A stretch of DNA of 64,000 bases from CAVUCH01 sp963739995 (GTDB taxonomy: Bacteria; Acidobacteriota; Vicinamibacteria; Vicinamibacterales; JAENWD01). Below the pieces are notes generated by a model. It ran no database searches, had not been told where the DNA came from, and was given only the letters and a program-made list of their open reading frames with translations. The stretch lies in contig CAVUCH010000005.1 in NCBI GenBank assembly GCA_963739995.1, positions 248,001 to 312,000 of the forward strand, in the 5' to 3' direction. The translations under genes and the position numbers were made by a program. Of the stretch, positions 53,226 to 62,761 are shown one piece after another; the first letter of the stretch is position 1, and each line of letters begins with the position of its first letter.

Positions 53226-53748
53226 CGCGCCGGCGCGAGCGCCTGCGGGCCGGCGAGCGCCGCGGCGCGGAGTTCTCGCCTGCCGATGGCGTAATCGTCC
53301 GCACCGTCGCGGTCCGCATCGGCCGGACCGCGTGGACGGCTGCGTCGAGCCTCAGCTACACGGCTCGGCAACGTTGACGCTGCGCCGCCCCGACCGGAAA
53401 ACCGCCCCGACCGGAAAACCGCGCAAACGCAGGCTCGAACCGAAGGGGACGGGCGGGCGTCTAATGCTGTAACCCGTGAAGCAGAGTCGGTCAACCGCTC
53501 GGATGTCGCTTGTAAACAGCTGGTACTCAAGGGGATGGGCGAGACGGGCTGGAGCGGAATCGATGACCTGAGATGAGGACGGTCTCTTCAGCCCCTGTCC
53601 TCTCCAGAGTGCTCCAACGTTTTCAGGCTCGCCAGACGGCGCGGTTTGGAGTAGAATCCGCGGATCAATTTCAAGGCAGGTTTATTGCAAGGAGCACGCA
53701 CATCATATCGGCAGGCTCGCAGGCCAATGCCGAAAGGAGTACGGCGTC
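53226..53748. other. Non-coding gap with a 17-bp direct repeat
   Basis: No gene is supported in this 523-base gap. It holds a tandem pair of the 17-base unit CGCCCCGACCGGAAAAC at 53386-53402 and 53403-53419. A possible -10 TAGAAT for the DksA-type gene lies near 53652. The short open frames are antisense or Arg-rich shadows. Confidence 0.5.
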
Positions 53749-54201
53749 ATGAAACGCAAGAAGGCAGATAAGCCAGACGTTCAGAGAACCCGCTACGCGG
53801 ATCTGAAACAGATCCTCGAAGATCGCCGCCGGGAGATTGTCAGCGAGGTGCAGGGGCGGATCCGGGACGTGCGGGCCGAAGGCAGCACCTCGAAGGTCAA
53901 CGATGTGTTCGACGCCGGTGAGAGCTCCGAAGCCGACATCCAGGAAGACATCGAGTTCGCGTTGATCCAGATGAAGGCCGAGACTCTGCAAAAGATCAAC
54001 GAGGCCCTGGCCCGCCTGGAAGACGGCAAGTACGGCTTCTGCTTCGAGTGTGGAGACGAGATTGCCGAGCAGCGGCTGCGCGCGCTACCTTTCGCGGTCC
54101 GGTGCAAGGATTGCGAGGAGGCCCGCGAGGTCGCCGAGCAGCGTGAGCGGTCGTCGCAGCGCCGCGGCTCGTCCTCGTTGTTCTACGACATGTCCAGTTA
54201 G
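53749..54201 (+). CDS. DksA/TraR-type zinc finger protein
   Basis: This RNA-polymerase secondary-channel regulator family works with (p)ppGpp. The protein is 150 residues. A coiled-coil N-terminal half (DLKQILEDRRREIVSEVQGR, then DIQEDIEFALIQMKAETLQK) precedes the four-cysteine zinc finger CFECGDEIAEQRLRALPFAV with CKDC. The DxxDxA-type tip seen in DksA is not clearly present, so it may be a DksA-like member with another role. AAAGGAG lies before the ATG. It is followed by lon, 107 bases away. The Rel gene is 3 kb upstream. Confidence 0.9.
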   Translation: MKRKKADKPDVQRTRYADLKQILEDRRREIVSEVQGRIRDVRAEGSTSKVNDVFDAGESSEADIQEDIEFALIQMKAETLQKINEALARLEDGKYGFCFECGDEIAEQRLRALPFAVRCKDCEEAREVAEQRERSSQRRGSSSLFYDMSS

Positions 54202-54308
54202 GTTGCGCGCACCGACGACGCAGGCTCCGCCGTTGGGTGGGGCCTGCGCCTTCCCCGTCGGCTGTTTCCCCGGACCCACACGACTGGTCCGCTAAGGAGG
54301 ATCGCTCC

Positions 54309-56744
54309 ATGGGCGATCAGGACGAGACCCCGATTCTCGAAGAGGTCTCGGGCGAACGGCCGCTCTCGATCCCGCCAGAGCTCCCGCTGTTGCCGCTGCG
54401 CGACACGGTGCTGTTCCCCAATTCCTTCATGCCGCTGGCGGTTGCTCGCGAGAGCTCCGTGCGGCTGATCGACGAGGCCATCAATTCCAGCAAGGTCATC
54501 GGCGTGTTCACCCAGCGCGACGCCGCGCTCGACGAACCGCACAAGGAGGACCTGTACCCGATCGGGACGGCGACGCACATCCACAAGATGTTCCGGCTCC
54601 CGGACGGCAGCCTGCGCCTGATCGTCCAGGGGCTCGCCCGCATTTGCCTCGACGACATCGTTGCGGTGCGTCCGTACCTCCGCGCGCGGGTGACCGCGAC
54701 GCCCGACGAATTGAGCGACAACGACCGCCTTGAAATCGACGCGCTGCAGCGCAACATCAAAAGCAACTTCCAGAAGGTCGTCTCACTGTCGCCGCTGCTC
54801 TCAGACGACCTGCAGACGCTGGCGCTGAACATCACGGAGCCGGGCCGCCTCGCCGACTTCATCGCGTCCAGCCTGAGCACCATTGCCACGCCGGTAAAGC
54901 AGGAGGTGCTGGAAACGCTGGATGTCCGCGCCCGCATGGATACGCTGAACCGGATCCTGATCAAGGAGCTCGAGGTCCTCGAGCTCGGATCGAAGATCCA
55001 GTCGCAGGTGCAGTCGGAGGTCGGCAAGAACCAGCGCGAGTACTTCCTGCGCGAGCAGATGAAGGCGATCCAGAAGGAGCTCGGGGAAGGCGACGACCAG
55101 ACGAAGGAAATTGACGAGCTCCGGGAGAAGATCGAGGCGGCGCAGATGCCGGAGCTCGTTCTGAAAGAGGCCCTGCGTGAGCTCGAGCGGCTGGCGCGCA
55201 TGCCGGTGGCGGCCGCCGAATACACCGTCTCACGGACCTACATCGACTGGCTCGTCGCCCTTCCGTGGCAGAAGCGCACCGAAGAGACGATCGATCTCGC
55301 GCGGACCAAACGCATCCTCGACGACGAGCATTCCGGGCTCGAGAAGGCCAAGGACCGCATTCTCGAGTACCTCGCCGTCCGCAAGCTGAACCCGGCGGTC
55401 AAGGGACCCATCCTCTGCTTCGTCGGCCCACCAGGGGTGGGGAAGACCTCGCTGGCGAAGTCGATCGCAACGTCGCTCGATCGGAAATTCGTCCGCGTGT
55501 CGCTCGGGGGCATGCGGGACGAAGCCGAGATCCGCGGGCACCGACGGACGTACATCGGTGCCCTGCCTGGGCAGGTGATCCAGGGACTGCGGCGGGCGGA
55601 GTCGAAGAACCCGGTGTTCATCCTGGACGAAATCGACAAGCTCGGCTCCGACTTCCGTGGCGACCCGAGCTCGGCGTTGCTCGAGGTGCTCGACCCGGAG
55701 CAGAACGACACGTTCCGCGATCACTACCTCGACGTGCCGTTCGACCTGGCGGAGGTCCTGTTCATCACGACGGCGAACGTCCTGGATCCGGTGCCTCCCG
55801 CCCTGCGGGATCGCATGGAGGTGCTCGAGCTCCCTGGCTACACCGAAGAGGAGAAGCTGAAGATTGCCTGCGAGCACCTCGTCGAGAAGCAGGTCACGAA
55901 CCAGGGCCTGACGGCTGAACAGCTGACGTTTTCGGACGCGGCGCTCCGGTCGGTGATCCGCGGGTACACGCGCGAGGCGGGCGTGCGCAACCTCGAACGC
56001 GAGATCGGGTCGATCTGTCGAAAGGCCGCGCGGCGGAGGGCAGAGGGCGACGAATCATCGCTGGCCATCACGCCGGAGGTCGTAGTGGCGATGCTCGGTG
56101 CTCCCCGCTTTCTCGATGAGGAGATGGAGGAGCGCACCAAGCACCCGGGTGTGGCCATCGGCCTCGCCTGGACGCCTGCCGGCGGCGAGGTGCTGTTCAT
56201 CGAAGCCTCGCGGATGGCAGGGACCGGCACACTGACGCTGACCGGCTCACTGGGCGACGTGATGAAGGAGTCGGCGCGGACGGCGCTCTCCTGGTTCCGC
56301 GCGCATGCCGGTGAGTACGGGGTCGATGCGGACTTCTACAGGAACGCCGAAGTCCACTTCCATGTGCCCTCGGGCGCCATCCCGAAGGACGGTCCGTCGG
56401 CGGGTGTCACGATGGTGACAGCGCTGGTGTCGGAATTGACGCGCCGCCCGGTCCGGGGCGACATCGCGATGACCGGGGAAATCACCTTGTCGGGCCGCGT
56501 GCTGCCAGTGGGCGGCATCAAGGAGAAGGTGCTCGCCGCACGGCGCGCAGGCGTGCGCGAGGTCATCCTCCCGCGGCAGAACGAGAAGAACGTGATGGAA
56601 GACCTGAATGACGAGCTCAGGGCCGACATCACGATTCACCTCGTCTCCGAGATCACCGAGGTGCTCCTCCTCGCGCTCTCCCCCGCGCCATCGTCGGCGG
56701 CCGACCGGCCCCGCGAGCACAGCATCCAGGGGACGCTGCAGTAA
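54309..56744 (+). CDS. lon: ATP-dependent protease Lon
   Basis: This is a soluble quality-control protease that unfolds and degrades damaged and regulatory proteins. The protein is 811 residues. The N-domain (LPLLPLRDTVLFPNSFMPLA) is followed by the AAA+ core with Walker A GPPGVGKTSLAKSIA, FILDEIDKLG, and GGMRDEAEIRGHRRTYIG. The protease domain holds the Ser in PKDGPSAGVTM and the Lys in GGIKEKVLAARRAG. AAGGAGG at 54293-54299 lies before the ATG at 54309, which fixes the start. It converges on the NUDIX gene; an inverted heptamer array separates them. Confidence 0.98.
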   Translation: MGDQDETPILEEVSGERPLSIPPELPLLPLRDTVLFPNSFMPLAVARESSVRLIDEAINSSKVIGVFTQRDAALDEPHKEDLYPIGTATHIHKMFRLPDGSLRLIVQGLARICLDDIVAVRPYLRARVTATPDELSDNDRLEIDALQRNIKSNFQKVVSLSPLLSDDLQTLALNITEPGRLADFIASSLSTIATPVKQEVLETLDVRARMDTLNRILIKELEVLELGSKIQSQVQSEVGKNQREYFLREQMKAIQKELGEGDDQTKEIDELREKIEAAQMPELVLKEALRELERLARMPVAAAEYTVSRTYIDWLVALPWQKRTEETIDLARTKRILDDEHSGLEKAKDRILEYLAVRKLNPAVKGPILCFVGPPGVGKTSLAKSIATSLDRKFVRVSLGGMRDEAEIRGHRRTYIGALPGQVIQGLRRAESKNPVFILDEIDKLGSDFRGDPSSALLEVLDPEQNDTFRDHYLDVPFDLAEVLFITTANVLDPVPPALRDRMEVLELPGYTEEEKLKIACEHLVEKQVTNQGLTAEQLTFSDAALRSVIRGYTREAGVRNLEREIGSICRKAARRRAEGDESSLAITPEVVVAMLGAPRFLDEEMEERTKHPGVAIGLAWTPAGGEVLFIEASRMAGTGTLTLTGSLGDVMKESARTALSWFRAHAGEYGVDADFYRNAEVHFHVPSGAIPKDGPSAGVTMVTALVSELTRRPVRGDIAMTGEITLSGRVLPVGGIKEKVLAARRAGVREVILPRQNEKNVMEDLNDELRADITIHLVSEITEVLLLALSPAPSSAADRPREHSIQGTLQ

Positions 56745-56875
56745 GGGCTAAGGGCTAACGGCCAAAAGGCCAAGGGTTAGGGGGCAAGGGCTAGGGGCTG
56801 GGGTAAAGGGCTAAGGACGAACGGTAAGCCTGCGGTCGACTTTCCTTTAGCTCTTGGCCTTCAGCCCTTAGCCCT
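56744..56875. repeat. Inverted array of degenerate heptamers (AGGGCTA type)
   Basis: From the last base of lon to about 56823 there are about eleven imperfect 7-base units: AGGGCTA, AGGGCTA, ACGGCCA, AAGGCCA, AGGGTTA, GGGGGCA, AGGGCTA, GGGGCTG and others. At 56845-56875 the same kind of units appear inverted: on the minus strand AGGGCTA, AGGGCTG, AAGGCCA, AGAGCTA. The two arms could pair as a long imperfect hairpin between the convergent genes lon and the NUDIX gene and may end transcription from both sides. No T run is present. Confidence 0.75.
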
Positions 56876-56878
56876 CCG

Positions 56879-57415
56879 CTACAAGAGCGCCAGCACGGCC
56901 GCGGTCTTCAGGTCCTTTATCTCGCCGCTCCGGACCATCCGGCGAACCTGCTCCAGCGTGAACACCTGCGCCTGGATCTGCTCGTCCTCGTCCTGGTGCG
57001 CTTCCGCGTCACCGGCACCGGGGGTGCGCAAGTCCGTCAAACGGAAAAATGTCATGTACTCGGTGCAGTAGCCGGGCAGCGGCCATGCCTCGCCGAGACG
57101 CTCGGCCGCGCCCGCAATCATCCCCAGCTCCTCGTGGCACTCACGCTTCGCAGCTGTCTCGGCGTCCTCGTCAGAATCGATACTGCCCGCCGGCAACTCC
57201 CACAGCTCGCCGCCGACCGGATGCCGGTACTGCCGGACGAGAAGCACGGAGTCTGCGGTCGGCATGGCAGCAATCGCAACTGACCCCGCGTGGCGCACGA
57301 TCTCGACTTGCGAGTCGCGATCACGGTCGGGCAGGCGCACCCGTTCGACGACGGCCTGAAAAATCTTGCCGTCGTAGGCGACCTGCGACTCGAGTACCTC
57401 AACTTTGTTGGACAT
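56879..57415 (-). CDS. NUDIX hydrolase, ADP-ribose pyrophosphatase-like
   Basis: This hydrolase cleaves nucleoside diphosphates linked to another moiety; ADP-ribose is the likely substrate by family. The protein is 178 residues. The Nudix box is perfect: GSIDSDEDAETAAKRECHEE followed by LGM, with the G-x5-E-x7-RE-x2-EE-x-G pattern. The N-terminal beta-hairpin domain (VAYDGKIFQAVVERVRLPDR) and VRQYRHPVGGELWELPAG are typical of the ADPR subgroup. Heptamer arrays lie on both sides. The ribosome site (GGAG about 8 bases before the ATG) is supplied by the end of the upstream array. Confidence 0.92.
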   Translation of the reverse strand: MSNKVEVLESQVAYDGKIFQAVVERVRLPDRDRDSQVEIVRHAGSVAIAAMPTADSVLLVRQYRHPVGGELWELPAGSIDSDEDAETAAKRECHEELGMIAGAAERLGEAWPLPGYCTEYMTFFRLTDLRTPGAGDAEAHQDEDEQIQAQVFTLEQVRRMVRSGEIKDLKTAAVLALL

Positions 57416-57419
57416 TCTT

Positions 57420-57516
57420 CAGGCTCCAGGCTCCAGGCTCGTCTGTTCGCAGGTGACCGTGAGAGGCGAATCCGCCGCCACCAGACGAGCCCTGGAGTCC
57501 GGAGCCTGGAGCCTGG
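57420..57516. repeat. Inverted array of heptamers (CAGGCTC type)
   Basis: The left arm (57420-57445) reads CAGGCTC, CAGGCTC, CAGGCTCGTCTG. The right arm (57481-57516) is inverted and reads on the minus strand CAGGCTC, CAGGCTC, CGGACTC, CAGGGCTCGTCTG, one unit longer. The 35-base loop contains a further small stem (TTCGC and GCGAA). The array sits between rluD and the NUDIX gene, and its left arm ends just before the NUDIX start codon, providing GGAG for translation. Confidence 0.8.
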
Positions 57517-57537
57517 CGTCAGGAATCAGCCCCGCCC

Positions 57538-58494
57538 CTACCCGTCCGCGGCGGGCTCCTGTAATTGCAGAATCTCGTCCAGGACCGTCTGCAGATCGGG
57601 CGGCAGCGCGGCGGTGAACTCGAGGCGCCGCCCCTCGATGGGATGGCTGAAGGCAAGCCGTGCGGCGTGCAGGAATGGCCGTTCCAGGCGGAGGATCGGC
57701 CGGAGATCGGCTGGCACCCGCCGGCGTGATCCACCATACAGCCCATCCCCCACGATTGGGTGGCCGATCCCGCTCAGGTGCACGCGGATCTGGTGTGTGC
57801 GTCCCGTGTAAATGGCAATCTGCGTGAGAGTCACGCCTTTGAGGTGTTGCACGCGCGTGATGCGCGTCACTGCCGAGCGCGCCCGTCTGGACCTGGCCGA
57901 CATCTTCTGCCGCTGGACGGGGTCGCGGCCGATCGCCGCTTCGATGCGACGTCCGGCCTGGACGACGCCCCAGACCAGCGCGAGGTATTCCTTCTCGACC
58001 TCGCGATCGTGGAACTGCCGCGCGAGTGATTCGTGGGCCCGATCGTGCTTCGCCACGACGATCAGCCCTGACGTGCCGCGATCGAGCCTGTGGACGATGC
58101 CCGGCCGCAACTCGCCGCCAATCCCGCTCAGATCGCTCACATGGTGCAGCAGCGCGTTCACGAGGGTGCCGCTGGCGTGTCCGGCGGCGGGATGCACGAC
58201 CATTCCGGGCGGCTTGTTCACCACGATCAGATGCGGATCCTCATACGCAACGTCGAGCGGGATGTCCTCGGCGGCCGGCTCCGCGGCTGTCGGCGCCGGC
58301 ACGTCCACGGCGACGGTCTCACCAGTCCGGACGGTCGCATTCGCGCGCACGGCTCGCGGGCCCACGTGCACCAGGCCGTCTCTGATCAAGCGCTGTATCT
58401 GGGACCGCGAGTACCCGGGCAGCACGGCGGCGAGGAATCGGTCGAGCCGCTCGCCCGCGTACTCCTCGCTGACGGCGAGTTCCACCCGGGACAC
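57538..58494 (-). CDS. rluD: RluA/RluD-family pseudouridine synthase
   Basis: This enzyme isomerises uridine to pseudouridine in 23S rRNA; RluD targets helix 69. The protein is 318 residues. An N-terminal S4 domain (about 15-70, EEYAGERLDRFLAAVLPGYS) precedes the catalytic domain, where PGIVHRLDRGTSGLIVVAK contains the catalytic aspartate. HQIRVHLSGIGHPIVGDGLY is the closing motif. The start is a GTG at 58494, six bases after the lgt stop; a second GTG at 58485 is possible. The identity within the RluA/RluC/RluD group is not certain, but the S4 domain excludes RluA. Confidence 0.9.
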   Translation of the reverse strand: MSRVELAVSEEYAGERLDRFLAAVLPGYSRSQIQRLIRDGLVHVGPRAVRANATVRTGETVAVDVPAPTAAEPAAEDIPLDVAYEDPHLIVVNKPPGMVVHPAAGHASGTLVNALLHHVSDLSGIGGELRPGIVHRLDRGTSGLIVVAKHDRAHESLARQFHDREVEKEYLALVWGVVQAGRRIEAAIGRDPVQRQKMSARSRRARSAVTRITRVQHLKGVTLTQIAIYTGRTHQIRVHLSGIGHPIVGDGLYGGSRRRVPADLRPILRLERPFLHAARLAFSHPIEGRRLEFTAALPPDLQTVLDEILQLQEPAADG

Positions 58495-58499
58495 CGCCG

Positions 58500-59315
58500 T
58501 CAGGACGCGCGCCTGGCGGGCTTTCGCGCCACGTCCGGGGATGGCTGCGGCCTGCGGGACAACCACACCAGCATCACCAGGCTCAAAGGAACGAGCACAG
58601 TGGAGATGAACTGGGACGTAGACAGAAGGCCGAACACCAGCCCCCGCTCATCTCCCCGGTAGAACTCGATGATGAACCGCGAGACCGCGTACATGAGCAT
58701 GTAGAGCCAGAAGGTACGCCCGGGGTACACACGGCCCTTCTTCTCCGTCGCAAGCAGCACGAACAGGATCAATGCTTCGGCCGCACTCTCGTAGATCTGC
58801 GTCGGATGGAGCGGCACATTGAGCGGCGTCCCCACGTTGGCCGCGGCGGTCGGGTTCGTGAACGTCAGCGCCCAAGGCACGGTCGTTGGCTTGCCGTAGC
58901 AGCAGCCCGCGGCGAGGCACCCGAGTCGGCCGACCGCGTGGCCGAGCGCGATGCCCGGAGCGAAGACGTCGCATGTCTGCCAGAGCGGCAGGCGGTGCCG
59001 TCGCATGAACCAGAAGGCGACGGCAACCGCGAGGATCAAGCCGCCATAGAACACGCCGCCTGAGCGGGCCAGCGACAGCAATTCCGCCGGGTCCCTGCGG
59101 AACTGGTCGAAGTCGACGATCAGCAGCAGCAGCTTCGCTCCGACGAGCGCGCTGATAATGATGTAGATGCCGAGGTCGAGCATCCGCGTGGCGTCCAGCC
59201 CGCGCGCCCGCGCGCGGATCATGGCGAGCTTCAGCCCGAGCAGGTAAGCGGCGGCCAACAGCACGCCGTAGGTGTAGACGGTGACAGGGCCGACGGTGAA
59301 GAGCTCAGGAAGCAC
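58500..59315 (-). CDS. lgt: Prolipoprotein diacylglyceryl transferase
   Basis: This inner-membrane enzyme attaches diacylglycerol to the lipobox cysteine, the first step of lipoprotein maturation. The protein is 271 residues. About seven hydrophobic segments are visible. The hallmark motifs are LGHAVGRLGCLAAGCCYGKP and HPTQIYESAAEAL, and YRGDERG precedes the final membrane segment. The GTG at 59315 overlaps the lspA 3' end by 11 bases, giving a compact lspA-lgt-rluD run. The long upstream frame would overlap lspA and is not conserved. The gene is needed for the many lipoproteins in this window. Confidence 0.95.
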   Translation of the reverse strand: MLPELFTVGPVTVYTYGVLLAAAYLLGLKLAMIRARARGLDATRMLDLGIYIIISALVGAKLLLLIVDFDQFRRDPAELLSLARSGGVFYGGLILAVAVAFWFMRRHRLPLWQTCDVFAPGIALGHAVGRLGCLAAGCCYGKPTTVPWALTFTNPTAAANVGTPLNVPLHPTQIYESAAEALILFVLLATEKKGRVYPGRTFWLYMLMYAVSRFIIEFYRGDERGLVFGLLSTSQFISTVLVPLSLVMLVWLSRRPQPSPDVARKPARRAS

Positions 59316-59841
59316 TGGACGACTCGCTCTCGTGTGCCGTATCGGACACTGGCCCGGCCTGCGCCGGCCGCAGCAGGTCGAGAATGATGATGCCCACGCC
59401 AACCGAAATAGCGGCGTCAGCCACGTTGAACGCCCAGAAGTGCCAGTCCCGCCAGTAGACGTCCACGAAATCGACCACGTATCCCTGCCGCACGCGGTCG
59501 ATCAGGTTGCCGGCCGCCCCGCCGAGGATCAGCGCCAGTCCGAGCCGCGCGAGCCAGTGGGCCGCTGGCAATTGCCGGGCGTACAACGACACACCCAGCA
59601 GCGCCCCGAACGCCACGACGGCAATGACGACCGGCTTGCCCGGGAAATCCGCCGTGTTCAGGAAGCCGAACGCGGCACCTGTGTTGCGGACATGGGTCAC
59701 GTCCAGCAGCCCGCGGATCACGGGCAGGCTCTCGTGCAGCCCAAGCTCCAATACGACGAAGAGCTTCGTGATCTGGTCGGCAATAATCACCAGCGCAATC
59801 AGCGGCCATTCGAAGCGCCGCCTGGCGAGAAGCCCGAACAT
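59305..59841 (-). CDS. lspA: Lipoprotein signal peptidase (signal peptidase II)
   Basis: This membrane aspartic protease removes the signal peptide from diacylglyceryl-prolipoproteins. The protein is 178 residues. Four membrane segments are visible. The catalytic aspartates are in GNLIDRVRQGYVVDFVDVYW, and NTGAAFGFLN is the other conserved block. The ATG at 59841 gives MFGLLARRRFEWPLIALVII, the normal start; the longer frame overlaps ileS. It follows ileS by 11 bases, and ileS-lspA is a common pair. It overlaps lgt by 11 bases. Confidence 0.96.
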   Translation of the reverse strand: MFGLLARRRFEWPLIALVIIADQITKLFVVLELGLHESLPVIRGLLDVTHVRNTGAAFGFLNTADFPGKPVVIAVVAFGALLGVSLYARQLPAAHWLARLGLALILGGAAGNLIDRVRQGYVVDFVDVYWRDWHFWAFNVADAAISVGVGIIILDLLRPAQAGPVSDTAHESESSSAS

Positions 59842-59852
59842 CCGTCCGGTGG

Positions 59853-62676
59853 TCACGATGGGACAGGCTCGCCGAGCGCGTCGACACAGCGGTCGCAGAG
59901 TCCCTCTCGCCCCGGCTCCGACGACACGGCCGGCACATATCGCCAGCAGCGCTCGCATTTCACACCGGGGGCGCGTTCCGCGCTGAAACGTGGCGGGCCC
60001 TCTCCGGCGGCCTGGATCAGGGTCACATCCGATACGATGAACAAGGTCGGCAAATCCGCCTCGTAGCGTCGCAGCCGCGCGTAATCGTCACCCCGCGCTT
60101 CGATGGTGAGCCGCGCGCCGAGAGAGGTGCCCACGACCTTTTCCTTCCGCTGCCGCTCGATCTCGAGGTTCGCCTGGTCGCGCAGAAGGCGGAGCTTCTG
60201 CCAGTCGTCCAGCAGCGCAGGGTTGGCGAGCTCGTCGAGCACGGCCGTATCGGGGAAGAGCGCCATGTGCACCGATGTTTCGCGGGGGCCCGGCAACACC
60301 TTCCACAGTTGTTCGGCCGTCACGGGCAGCACCGGCGCCATCAGGCGCGCAAGCCCGTCCGCGACTGCGTAGAGCGCTGTTTGTGCCGAGCGGCGGCTCG
60401 AAGACCGGGCGGCCAGCGTGTACAGGCGGTCTTTCGAGACGTCCACGTAGAACGCGCTCAGGTCCACGGTCACCAGCACGTTCAACGCGTGGAAAATGAC
60501 GGGGAAATCGTAGGCGTCGTACGCGCGGCGCATCTTCAAGGCCGTGTCCGCGTAACGCGCGAGCGCGTACCGATCGACCGCTTCGAGCGCGTCGGGCGTG
60601 ACCGAGTCGGTGGCCGGATCGAAGTCGTACAAGTTGGCAACCAGGATGCGGCACGTGTTCCGGATCTTCCGGTACGCCTCGACCACCCGTGCGAGGATCT
60701 CCTTGCTGACGCGCAGCTCGTCTCGGTAGTCGGTCGAGGTGACCCACAGGCGCAGCACCTCCGCCCCGCTCTCCTCGATAATCTCGTGCGGCAGGATCGT
60801 GTTGCCGATCGACTTCGACATCTTCCGTCCGTCGAGATCGATCAGGAACCCGTGCGTCAATACTTCCCGGAACGGCGGCCTTCCGCGTGTCGCGAGCCCA
60901 ACGAGCAGCGAGCTCTGGAACCAGCCGCGGTGCTGATCACTGCCCTCCAGGTACAGGTCCGCCGGCCACGTCAGCTCCGGACGGAACGGCAGTACGGCCT
61001 CATGGCTCGACCCCGAGTCGAACCAGACGTCCAGGATGTCGCGCTCGCGGACGAACGACGCGCCGCCACACGCGGGACACGCCAGCCCCTCAGGCAGGAA
61101 CTCCTCGATCGGCCGCTCGTACCACGAGTCTGCACCGTATTGTTCGAACACGCCGGCCGCCCGCTCGATCAACGCTGCGGTGAGCAGGGCTTCGCCACAC
61201 GACGTGCAGTCGACCGCCGGGATGGGGACGCCCCATGCCCGCTGGCGCGAGATGCACCAGTCGGGCCGGTTCGCCACCATGCTCTGGATCCGGTCCCGCC
61301 CCCAAGTCGGAACCCACGCGACGTCCTCTGCGATCGCATGCAGCGCGGCATCGCGCAGTGTGCGCCGGGCGCCGTCCTCGCCAATCGACGGCTCCCCGTC
61401 CATCCGCACGAACCACTGCCAGGTCGCAAGGAAGATCACCGGGTTATGACAGCGCCAGCAATGCGGGTACTGGTGGGTGAACGAGTGGTGGTGCCACAGG
61501 TGTCCCCGGTCGTTCAGGGCTTCGATCACCGCAGGGTTCGCTTCGAACACCTGCTCGCCGGCGAAGAGGCCCACCTCGTCGGTGAATCGGCCGTCGGGTC
61601 CGACCGGCGCGTAGATCTCGAGTCCGTATTTGCGGCCGGTCAGGAAGTCGTCGGCGCCATGGCCGGGTGCGGTGTGCACGGCCCCGGTGCCCTGCTCGAG
61701 CGTCACGTAGTCACCCAGTACGGCTCGCGAGTCGCGATCGTACAAGGGGTGGCGGAACACCAGGCCTTCGAGTTCCGCGCCCTTGAACCGCGCGATCGGT
61801 CGCGCCAGAGGGCGGCCCACGGCGTCGGTGACAGCGGGTGCGAGGGCGGTCGCTATGATGACGACCCGGCCGTCCGCCTCGTACGCGCCGTAGTCGAACT
61901 CGGGGTGGAACGCGATTGCCAGGTTCGACGGAATCGTCCACGGGGTGGTCGTCCAGATGAGCACGGAGGTCTTGCGCCCGGCGAGCGCCGGGAACCGGCG
62001 GCCCGCCTCCTCCGCGCTCGACCCGGCGAGCGCAAACTCGACGTAAATCGACGGCGACACGTGATCCTCGGTACTCGACCTCGGCCTCGGCGAGGGCGGT
62101 ACGGCAATGGATGCACCAGTGGACAGGCTTCTTGCCTTTGTAGACCACCCCGCGGTCGACGAACCGGCCCAGCGCCCGCGCAATTGCCGCCTGGTATGGG
62201 TAGTTCATCGTCAGGTACGGATGCTGCCAGTCGCCGAAGATCCCCAGCCGCTGGAACTCTTCCGTCATCACCCCGATGAACCGCTCCGCATAGGCGCGGC
62301 AGGCCCGTCGCACGTCTGCCAGCGCCATCTCCCGCTTCCTCGGTCCAAGCTCGCGGTCGACTTTCAGCTCGATGGGCAACCCATGACAGTCGTATCCCGG
62401 CACGTACGGCGTGTCGAAGCCCGACATGGACCGCGACTTGACGACGAAGTCCTTGAGGATCTTGTTGAGCGCGGTGCCGAGGTGAATCTGGCCGTTCGCG
62501 TAGGGCGGACCGTCGTGCAGAACGAACCGGGGCCGACCCGCACGGGCCTCCCGGATGCGTTCATACAGATCGATGTCGTCCCACCACGCGATCATCTCCG
62601 GCTCGGCAGCCTGGAGATTGGCCTTCATCGGAAAGGTCGTGCGAGGCAGGTTCAGGGTGTCTTTCCAATCCGCCAT
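59853..62676 (-). CDS. ileS: Isoleucyl-tRNA synthetase, with a 1-base frameshift
   Basis: This class I synthetase charges tRNA-Ile and edits valine. Restored, the protein would be about 940 residues, the normal length. The HIGH-like motif is GQIHLGTALNKILKD, the KMSKS motif is GRKMSKSIGNTI, and the C-terminal zinc finger is CERCWRYVPAVSSEPGREGL with CDRC. The frame is broken: the N-terminal part (62676 down to about 62071) continues in one frame to EAEVEY, and the rest resumes at EDHVSPSIYVEF in another. One extra C on the coding strand (a GG pair at 62070-62071 on the plus strand) explains it. I think a sequencing or assembly error is most likely, because both parts are otherwise perfectly conserved. 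lspA follows by 11 bases. Confidence 0.93.
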
Positions 62677-62761
62677 ATGAACTGTGGATTGTACTCCGCA
62701 CCCCGTCGACGACGGATCAGAGGACGAGCGCCCGGGCATCCTGGCGCTCGTCTGTCGAAGA

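Noticed and set aside
53226..53748. CRISPR or phage attachment site suggested by the 17-bp tandem repeat
   Set aside because: Only two adjacent copies without spacers, and no cas gene, integrase or tRNA is nearby.
60267..62279. 670-codon open frame antisense to ileS
   Set aside because: Long Arg/Gly/Val/Asp-rich frames opposite high-GC genes are common shadows; ileS on the other strand is fully conserved.
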